A DNA stretch of 64,000 nucleotides from Pampus argenteus (Eukaryota > Chordata > Actinopteri > Scombriformes > Stromateidae), in NCBI GenBank assembly GCA_036937835.1, contig CM072876.1, positions 14,007,501 to 14,071,500 of the forward strand, written 5' to 3'. Below the pieces are notes generated by a model. It ran no database searches, was not told the origin of the DNA, and worked only from the letters and a program-made list of their open reading frames with translations. The translations under genes were made by a program, and so were the position numbers. The stretch's first letter is position 1. Each line of letters starts with the position of its first letter. Shown piece after piece: positions 36,137 through 46,900 of this stretch.

Positions 36137-36493
36137 TTTTTTCTATCCGCAATACCAGCAATGACAAAAGGCACCTGTATAGAGAAATTAGTTTAACTCA
36201 GTTGAATGAACTGAATTTAGTTTAGCCTGGACATATGTGCTTGACCAATTGTTTCAGTATGATTCAACTTTTTAAACATGTTGTACGTATGACTGTGGAT
36301 TAACAAGGTTTGGTTCAGAAATATATAGGGCATCTTTGGTGCGATTTTCGGTTAAGGATTTCAAATACTAAAGTACTAAACCAACTCGTGTGTATTAAGA
36401 TTAGTTCACGTAAAGTTAAATATTAATTTACACGTGTAAGTGTATATGTATGGCAATATGTTCAATAACGTAATAACAATAACTATTCCTACC

Positions 36494-36961
36494 TTTGTAG
36501 ATACGTTAAATATGAGCTTTAGCAACAGTCAAAAAAGGAGCAACACGAATTTTTTAAAACATCCCGCCCTCTGTGGTCACTTCCGGATCGTTTACGTTAC
36601 TTCCTGTATAAACAGAAGTACTTTTTGTTATTTCTCGCCGTCAACATAGTTTGTATTTTTTAACTAATTCGAGCTCAGTGTTATACGCATTTAATGAGAA
36701 AACATTTGTCGAGTTAACTTGACTTGCAGTAACCGAAATAAGCAGAGGAATTAATGAAGTTGACAGACTCAACAGGAAGGCTACACCGCGCATGCGCGGG
36801 GGCGGCCAAATTCAAAACCCAAGACGTTAGCGTCAAAGCTCGTTGATGTCAGCTCCAGTTCATTACACAGGGGCGAAATGGAAACAAATTTAAGTTAGAA
36901 AACAAGAAACATAACCGTACCCGCCGTAAAATAACAGGATTTAATTGATAACAACTACGAG
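36494..36961. promoter_or_regulatory. Bidirectional knstrn/knl1 promoter region
   Basis: This interval holds the presumed first non-coding exons and start sites of both genes. Visible motifs are an ETS-like ACTTCCGG (36579-36586, knstrn side), a perfect NRF1 palindrome GCGCATGCGC (36788-36797), an E2F-like GGCGGCCAAA (36801-36810) and a CHR hexamer TTTGAA on the minus strand (36811-36816). The knl1 non-coding exon ends at 36961 with donor GTATGC. CHR elements bind DREAM/MuvB and time G2/M genes, which suits a kinetochore pair. Start sites are inferred. Confidence 0.6.
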
Positions 36962-37910
36962 GTATGCACAACATCTTTCTTTGGTGGTTCAGCTCATTTC
37001 TTTTTTTGCTCATACTGTGAATGGCTAGCTAACGCTAACAGTCGAGTCCAAATGTAAAATATGTTTACCAAAAGTCAATAAAGTTTGTTTTCTGTCATTA
37101 TTAGATATTAATGCAAATGTTTTCTTTGTTTATAAGAAGAAAGCAGAAAACTAGTGTTTGTTGACAAAGGGGAAATTCATTTGACGTTCAGCTTGTCGTT
37201 ACGTACGTTAAAGAGTCAGCAAAATGGGTTTTTTTAAACAACTTTATTAACAACACAGCAGCATGTTGATACTATGAATTATTGTGAAAGTATGTTAATT
37301 TATAAATTATTTTGCATTATGTGTATAACGTAACCAGTGTTTAGTCCTGTCATGAGCAAGTGCAGAAGAAAAATGCTGCAACTAACTATTATCTTCCTAA
37401 TGAATCGATTAGTTATTTGGTGCATAAAATGTCAGAAAAGGGTGAAACATATTGATCAGTGTTTACTAAAGCTTAATGTGGCGTCCTCAAATGTTTCGTT
37501 TTGTCTCGATGAACAGACAGACAACTCAAAGATATTCAATTTACTATCATCAATGATTAAAGAGACCAGAAAATATTCATATTTGAGAAGCTGGAATCAG
37601 GCAATTTGGAGAATTTCTTAATATAAAAAAGGTTAAAAACTATTAAGTGATTTTTCAAAACACTTCCTGGTTAATTTCATAATTGGCAACTGACCAATTA
37701 TTGGGCTAATTGTTACAGCTCTACTAATTAATCTGAAATGAAAATGTTAGTTGTAGTCCCGTTATACTGTTGTACATCTGATCTAGATGAAATTCCACCC
37801 TTTTGAGTTTTTGCCTGTACTTGCCATTCATGGTAAGACAATGAAAGGTTTATTTAATTTTGCCTGTATGTAACACAACAAACACTGTTTTCATATTTTC
37901 ACAGTTGAAA

Positions 37911-40900
37911 ATGGAGCCTGTGGATCCTGCCAAGACTAAGTGAGTGAAAATGATGATACTGAGAAAAAGCAATCACATGTACCTTGTGCCTGAGCCTCAA
38001 AGCCACATACTACACTTGACCCAAAGGCTCTCTTTACACCACACGTGTCTTATTTACATTGCATATAAAATACACCAGAGGTGAATACTGTGTTTTATGT
38101 TTTGTGTTACAGTGAAAACAGTGGATTCTCCAAGCGGCGCATTTCTTCAGTCAGTGATACAGATAATTTTTTATTGATTAAGTATACATATTTTTTATCA
38201 TCTTTGTGAACAAGTAAATGACATGAACCACATTACCTGCAATTGATTATTTTCAGATTTTGAAAGCACCACGGAAATCAATCGTATTCCCTGACCCAGT
38301 GCAACAGGAAAAAGCGGTAAATTGATTGATTGATTTAAGATTTTGACTTAACTATGTTTACAGTGTATAAAATAATGGAGATTTTTTGGTTCTAGTTAAA
38401 GTAATACTCCAACCATAATGTACTATATAGACAAAGAATACAGTCAATACAAGAATAAAACTGAGAAGAAATAACGTTAATTATTATTTTCATTAAGGTG
38501 GAATGTGCCAAGCCAGTGGAAAAGAGGAATTCAAGAAGAGTCAGTTTTGCTGCTGCCAACGATGTTCTTCTGTTTTCAAAGTGAGACACCTGAAAAATCT
38601 AAGTCATTTAATTCTTCACATATCACAAAGACAGAGATATTTAATCTTAATCAACACTTTATCTTTACAGGGATGTGAAAAATGCCTCTCCTGTCCGAAG
38701 TCCTTTGCAAGAGTTAATGACAACAAGTATGTACTGTAGTAATATGTATAAGTATGTCATTCTAATATTTTGAGCAGCTTTCTAATATTTGTCCTATGTT
38801 ATTCTACAACAGCAGCAACCGCACAAAATAGGTAAGTTGACTTGTATATCAGATGGTAATCTTAGACTTACAGTTTCATCAGACCTTTGAAAAGTGTCTG
38901 TTCTAACAACATACATGTTTTATGGTGTGTTTTCTTACATAAGGGTCCAAGTGGCGGTCACTGAAGATGGGATTCAACGAATCACAGGTAGGGATATTAA
39001 TATTTCTAAGTGCTCAAATTATTTATTACCGTGTAAGATGGTTCTAAGTAAATTCATAACTCTAAATTTAGGAATGGAGACCCTGTTGAATGCTCCTCTA
39101 CATGTCTCTCAACAAAGGAATAAGGTGAGCTTTGAGTAACTTTCTGTTGCTGTTTCATCATATTTATGATTTTTGACTCTGTCACAACCACTTAATCGCT
39201 GAATTAGATTATTGTGATAATATTATTTTCATGCTTGATTTTTAGAGAACATTTATTGACATAAAGTTACTTCAATTCATCAGGTCAACTTTGACTCTGG
39301 GAATGAGTTCGGGGAGAAAACGGTGATGTTTGCTGCAGATGATGCAGTCATGGACATGACCCACAGTCATACTATAAACATTGCCAATGATGAAGAATTA
39401 CTTGCAGGTTTTCCACATCAAAAAGGAACCATTTTCTCCTCAAGTGGAGGGAAAATGATGATGTTCTCTACTGATGATGCATCCATGGATATGACCTTAA
39501 GTCATGCAGTGAACATGACCGCTGGGTCAGAATTGCTATCCACTGGCAAAAACATGGATATCAGTTTTTCCTCATCAGTACCTGGTTTGGATCCAGGATT
39601 TAAAAACCTTCTTGCGAGTCTCTCAAAACCAAGTGGATCCAGTGTTAATCCTGTGATCACCAGAATGACACCCACTGCCTCCTCCTCCTCTGCCACTGTG
39701 GATACAAACATCTCCCTGGCCAAGATGAAAACACAGTGGGCTGAAGTGGATAAAGAAAATCAAGCTTCATCTGTAATGGAGATGTCACAAAATAAACCCA
39801 GGAATATTGTAGAATCATCCTATGGAGGTGCACTCTGTCCAGAAGATGATATAAGCATGGACATGACTGAAACTCAGACAGGCCGCATTGTGGGATTCGC
39901 TGATGATGACGACGATCCTTTTCAGTGTCTTTTTCCCACACAAGAAATGTACTCCCGCTCTGACAGAGTGTCAAAGTCAGCAGAGAACCTGAAGACCTCA
40001 CAACAACAGAGCAGTAAAACACAGGGATCATCTGAACCAAAGGGTACTGAAATTTCTATCAATTAACTAATTAATAAACTAAATTATTTCAGGGGTGCTT
40101 ATATCTTGTACATAATATGTATCTTGGAAGTAACATTGTCTAAACCTTTTTTCCACAGCAGTCACAACTGGGAATATGTAAGTTTATTTACAACCTCATC
40201 TGCCCATTCAGTTAAATTTTAGATTAGAATATTCAAATACAAATTCCACCACATCAGTCAATATTTGAGTGTAATTGAGTGGTTAAAATTTTTTCTGTCT
40301 TCTCTAAAGGGTCCAGAAGGTGATCACTGAAGGACGGAGTAAGCAAATAACTGGTATGTTGGCAAATTAACACAACTGTGTTTATTTCTCTGCTGCAACA
40401 ATTTAATTTATGATTGAATAAAGTTTAAATGTCATTAATACATTTCTATTTCCAAATGTAGATCTGACATCCTTGAAGAATCCCTCTCTATATGCTTCTC
40501 GCCAAAGCATGTCAAAGGTGTGTTTAATAACTGCTTGTTTTGCACCTATTTGGGGTCAACCTTTTACCCTCTTACAATGATCCCAAACTTTGGAGTTTCT
40601 GCTTGACGTAGTAATAACTATGTAATAACTGCAGGGACCGGCCATGTAAACGCTAACGTTTATCAGTGACTGACAGAGTATTGCCATTTGCTGTGTCCGA
40701 CGTTTGAAATAAAAAATCCTCTAGCGTTTCATACACAGTCCAGCCCACAGACTGTATATAAATATGGACGACACGTCTCCACTTCCTACCACTATGCAAA
40801 AGTGAAGCCAAAATATCTCTTCTGGGAGCTGCTTGTGTGACGTCATTTGGAGCCAGAGTCTGCGCGGTAGACTTGGGCGATGGGATGACAGTCTATGGGA

Positions 40901-43900
40901 CACGCCCCTTCTGCTTTCTAATAAAGGTTTGAGAGCGGCTGTCACAGCTGTCAATCATGACGTCACACTCCCTTTATATATTGTCAAATAACCTATTACT
41001 AACAAGCTTATCAGAAGAAATGAGCACTTGGACAAAAATCAGCGTGACAAGAACGACCTAAAATGGCAGAAACTGTCTTTAGGGAAAATGTATTTGACGT
41101 GCACTTTATTTTTTTAGTTTGACTCATGTCCCATCTGCTAACATGAAGCGGGCGTGATTTGTGACCTTTACTGCAGCCATCCACCACGGCGTGATCGAAA
41201 TGTTTTGGCTTCACTTTTGGGCAGCTGTCATGCCATCTATATTTATATACAGTCAGTGTTCCAGCCATGTAGGTTTTGACTTAATTTCGACAAGGTGCAG
41301 CTCCCAAATGGAGTTTGTTTTTTCTTCCAAACAATGAAAACTTGGTCGACTGTTAAGGAGCAGCCTTAGTTTTAATGTTTGTTAAAGATGACATGAACAA
41401 AAGTTTTTTAGTGAATATGTAGTAACAGTGTTTTTTATTCTTCAGGTCAACTTTGACCCAAAAGATGAATACAGAGAGAAAACTATAAGATTCACAGCAG
41501 ATGATGCGTTTATGGATGTGACTCAGAGTCACACTGTTAACATTGCCAACGGTCCATTCGCTCCTCCAAACCAGAGTCTGGACATATTTCGCAGTTGTGG
41601 CAAAATGGACTCTACTTCATCTCTAGAAGAGAGACAAGGTGCAGCTGAGAAGGGTTTCAATCCAGGATTTAAAAACTTCCTTGCAAATCTTTCCAAACCA
41701 AATGGCCCCAGCGTTAATCCTGCGATTGCTAGGATGGTTCCTACAGCTGTAGCATCATCTAAAGAAACCGTTGACACAAACGTAGCCTCGTCAGTGCTTA
41801 GTTTGGATCCAGGATTTAAAAACTTCCTTGCGAGTCTCTCAAAACCAAGTGGATCCAGTGTTAATCCTGTGATCACCAGAATGACACCCACTGCCTCCTC
41901 CTTCTCCTCCTCTGCCACTGTGGATACAAACATCTCCCTGACCAAGATGAAAACACAGTGGGCTGAGGTGGATAAAGAAAATCAAGCTTCATCTGTAATG
42001 GAGATGTCACAAAATAAACCCAGGAATATTGTAGAATCATCCTATAGAGGTGCACTCTGTCCAGAAGATGATATAAGCATGGACATGACTGAAACTCAGA
42101 CAGGCCGCATTGTGGGATTCGCTGATGATGACGACGATCCATTTCAGTGTCTTTTTCCCACACAAGAAATGTACTCCCGCTCTGACAGAGTGTCAAAGTC
42201 AGCAGAAAACCTGAAGACCTCACAACAACGGAGCAGTAAAACACAGGGATCATCTGAACCAAAGGGTACTGAAATTTCTATCAATTAACTAATTAATAAA
42301 CTAAATTATTTCAGCACTATATCTGGCATCAATATGTGTTTCAGGGATGCTTATATTGCATGCATGTCTTTCGTTGTTTCCAGTTTGTGGAATTAACTGT
42401 TTTGTTCATAATATGTATCTTGGAAGTAACATTGTCCAAACATTTTTTCCACAGCAGTCACAACTGGGAATATGTAAGTTTATTTACAACCTCATCTGCC
42501 CATTCAGTTAAATTTTAGATAAGAATATTCAATTCTAAATTCCACCACACCAGTCAATATATGAGTGTAAATAAGTGGTTAAAATGTTTTCTGTCTTCTC
42601 TAAAGGGTCCAGAAGGTGATCACTGCAGGAGGGAGTCAGCAAATAACTGGTATGTTGGCAAATTAACACAACTGTGTTTATTTCTCTGCTGCAACAATTT
42701 AATTTATGATTGAATAAAGTTTAAATGTCATTAATACATTTCAATTTCCAAATGTAGATCTGACATCCTGGAAGAATCCCTCTCTATATGCTCCTCGTAA
42801 AAGCACGTCAAAGGTGTGTTTTATAACTACTTTATTTTGCTGTTCAAATGTAATTCCTATCTTGCCGAAGTCCATTCTGACATTAACTGAAACTAATGAC
42901 TGCACTGAAAGTACAACATACAGTATATTTTAAGTCACATGGTCACTTTGATCAGATTTCTCCAAATCTGCTGGCACTGATTACTGAATATTTACATTAA
43001 TGCTGCACCAATCTACATGATGCTCACTTATGTAAAAGTACATTTTAAAGAAGTGTGTTAATCTTTGACTGTCTCACCCAGGTCAAGTTTGATACTCAAG
43101 ACAACTGCAGTGAGAAAACAGTGAGGTTCAGTGCAAATGATGCAATGATGGATGTGACACAAAGTCACACTGTAAACATTGCCACTGATTTGAAACCGTG
43201 GTCACACCAAAATGTGGACTTTTTATCTACAGACGGAGAGAAGACAGTGAGGTTTACTGCAACTGATGCAATGATGGATGTGACACAAAGTCACACTGTA
43301 AACATTGCCACTGATTTGAAACCACAATTGCACCAAAATGTGGACTTTTTACCTGCATGTGGTGAGAAAACAGTGAGGTTCACTGCAACTGATGCAATGA
43401 TGGATGTGACACGAAGTCACACTGTAAACATTGCCACTGATTTGAAACCACAATTGCACCAAAATGTGGACGTTTTACCTGCATGTGGTGAGAAAACAGT
43501 GAGGTTCACTGCAACTGATGCAGCGATAGATGTGACACGAAGTCTCACTGTAAATATTGCCACTGATTCGGAACCACAATTGCACCAAAATGTGGACTTT
43601 TTACCTACAGACAGAGAGAAGACAGTGAGGTTCACTGCAACTGATGCAGCGATGGATGTGACACAAAGTCACACTGTAAACATTGCCACTGATTTGAAAC
43701 CACAATTGCACCAAAATGTGGACGTTTTACCTGCATGTGGTGAGAAAACAGTGAGGTTCACTGCAACTGATGCAGCAATGGATGTGACACGAAGTCACAC
43801 TGTAAACATTGCTACTGATTTGAAACCACAATTGCACCAAAATGTGGACTTTTTACCTGCATGTGGTGAGAAAACAGTGAGGTTTACTGCAACTGATGCA

Positions 43901-46900
43901 GTGATGGATGTGACACGAAGTCACACTGTAAACATTGCTACTGATTTGAAACCACAATTGCACCAAAATGTGGACTTTTTACCTGCATGTGGTGAGAAAA
44001 CAGTGAGGTTCACTGCAACTGATGCAGCGATAGATGTGACACGAAGTCTCACTGTAAATATTGCCACTGATTCGGAACCACAATTGCACCAAAATGTGGA
44101 CTTTTTACCTACAGACAGAGAGAAGACAGTGAGGTTCACTGCAACTGATGCAGCGATGGATGTGACACGAAGTCTCACTGTAAACATTGCCACTGATTTG
44201 GTATCAGATTCTGTTCTTTTGCAAAAACAAGGTCCAAATATTTTATCCACTGGCAGAAACATGGACTTTCCTGTAACTGTAAAGAAGAGAGGTGAAACAT
44301 CAGGCTCACAAAGAAACAGATCTTTATCAGCACTCAGTTTGGATCCAGGATTTAAAAATGTCCTGTCCAAGACGACCGGCTCCTGGGCTAATCCAGTGAC
44401 CACCAAAACAGTGGAAACATCCTTTCAAGAAACTGACGCCAACAGCTCTCTGGGACACTTTCAAACACAAAGAGCTGGTGTGAACAATGAAAACGAAGCT
44501 CCAGGTATTGTTTCAGTTATCATGGAGAAATCTGTAAATAAAACCACAAAGAGTTATGAATCATCCAATGGAAATTCAGACCATTCAGAGGATGATGGAA
44601 GCATCAACAAGATGGAAGCCCAAACAGGATGCATTTTGGGAGAAACATGTACAGATGAGCCCCCTCAATGTCTTTCTTCCACCCAAGACTCGTACAATAG
44701 TTCTGACCCTTTGAAGAAAACTGATGTGAGCGAAGAAACACTGGGACCATCTAAGCGGGATGCTGTGGGATTCACAAACCTTCCAGATTCCCCTGAATCA
44801 AATGAAACTGGGATCAGGAAAGAACCTGAACTAAGAAATGAAACTAGTCCTTTATCACAGAAGTTGAAAAATTCTCCCAATGTTGTTGGCCATGATGTTG
44901 ATGCATTTCCTGCACGCAAGTCTAGACGAAAGAGTTTAGCTGATCTCCAGTCAAAAGTAAGGCGTTTGAGCCAAATGATAAACGCATCTCCTGATACTGT
45001 TGCCTTGGACAGCCGCACAGCGCCTTTGCCTCAGTTGGACCGTGACTTTGACAAAGACTCCAAAGACAAAACCAAGTCCCTGCCTGTAGAGGAGCCTGAA
45101 ATTGAAATGGGTTTGGTAAACACTGAAGAAAATACACAAGCTCAATGTCTTCTGCAAGAAGAACTGCCAACCACTGTTACAACTCCTTTCAAGTTGAAGA
45201 CTAAACAACTTATGTCAAGGCTCTCAATGGGAGGCTTTAAGCCCAAACTCCCCCAAAGAAGCAAAACTGGCAATCAAAAGAAAGTAGACTCAAGTCTTGT
45301 GAATACCATGGGAGAACATACAAGGACAATAACCATTAACTCCAATCAACTGAGCAACGTGGATCATGATGTGAGTGACATTTATGATGAAGAGCTTGGT
45401 AGCTGTGAAGATTTATCAGAAACTCTGGACACGAGGAGTCCTCAGAAAATCACAGAAGAAGTAAGTCCTTCCGAAGCGTTCGACATGGACGAGGCGTTTG
45501 GGGAAGACGTGTGTGAAGAGGACTTTCTTAGTGCCGTTCATGGACAAAAGAGACCTTTGCCAGAAGACGAAAATAATACGGAGGATGAGAAGAGAATGAA
45601 AGCATCTATCGAATCGTGCGCCGACTTTGTTGAAATGGTGAGTCAATTTACAGTATTGTTAATTCTCAAATAATGGACATGAATCTAGAAATGCATTATG
45701 CTGAATTTACTCCTCAGTATATTTTTCCGTAATGCCCAATGCCCTAAAGATTACAAGTTATTGATCACTTGTGTTTTTACATTTTCTCCTTTTGTTGCGT
45801 TTCTTGCCGGGGATTACAGTCTCATGTGACGGAGTGCGATGGTAACATTATTACAGCTGCGAGCACGACTACACAGACTATAGATTCTTCCAACAATACT
45901 CACACAGCCAGCATCAGATGTGAAGCTACATTTGAGTCCAGTAAGTTCTTATGCTTTCATATATTGCACTTCGGCGTCTCTAAGATCATTTGCTTTGCTT
46001 AGATGCCAGTTGTGTTAAATATCCTTCTTTTTGTTTTACAGCTTTTAAACAAAGCATGTTTGAATCCCAGCTTGAAGACTATGCCAGTGATGTACAGAAG
46101 GTATATTGTTTTTCACGTATATCTAATAAATATATCCTTGAAATATCATATTCATGTCGGATATTTAATGGCCTTCAATGTTTTGATTATAGAAATTGGA
46201 TGACGGCACCATCACAGTGTTGGAGTTCTTTAAACTCTTCAACATAGACTTTGCCATTCATAATTCTCGGCAAAGTGTCCTTCCTGGCAGAGTAGGTTTT
46301 TAATAATAAATATATATAAATTATATGTGTGTAAATATATTTACTGATGTGACTGTTTACTTTGTTTTTGCAGCTTTTGACTGACACAGATCGCACCCCA
46401 ATGGATTTATTGAAAGACAGACACATTATCCGTCCTAAACAGATGGTCTATGAGACAGATGTCCTCAACCTCACAGAACAGGTGGAAGGGTGTGTACCTG
46501 TGATTGTATAATGCAATTATGACAAAGACAGAAAAATGTACATGAAATATTACTTTACTTCTTCCATCGGGAGACCTGAGTGTTCATGTCTCAGTATTAG
46601 CATCTCACTTAAGATGAAAGATGAGATATTACACCAAAAACCTGTTTTATCCTGTTTCCAGGTTGAAGGTCCGAATGCGGGATCTAGACAAACCTCTGAA
46701 GGTCATTAATAGACCTTTGTGGGAAGAGATGAGACGTTCTTCAGAGAAGGAGGTATTAAAGCATCTTACTAAGCATATTTATTCATCATCATTCATTATC
46801 ATGGTTATATTTAAAGCTTTCAGTATGAGTGCCGTTATTAACCCGTATTGTGTTTGTTTAAATCCACAGTTCAAATCGTTTGGTGCAAAACTAAAAGAGA

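Noticed and set aside
41529..42262. Antisense open frames opposite the second large knl1 exon
   Set aside because: They arise in both duplicated copies because the sense codons lack antisense stops. No homology or splice context.
43417..44406. Antisense open frames across the knl1 repeat array
   Set aside because: They mirror the 126-bp coding period on the other strand; periodic sequence keeps several frames open. The sense frame matches KNL1.
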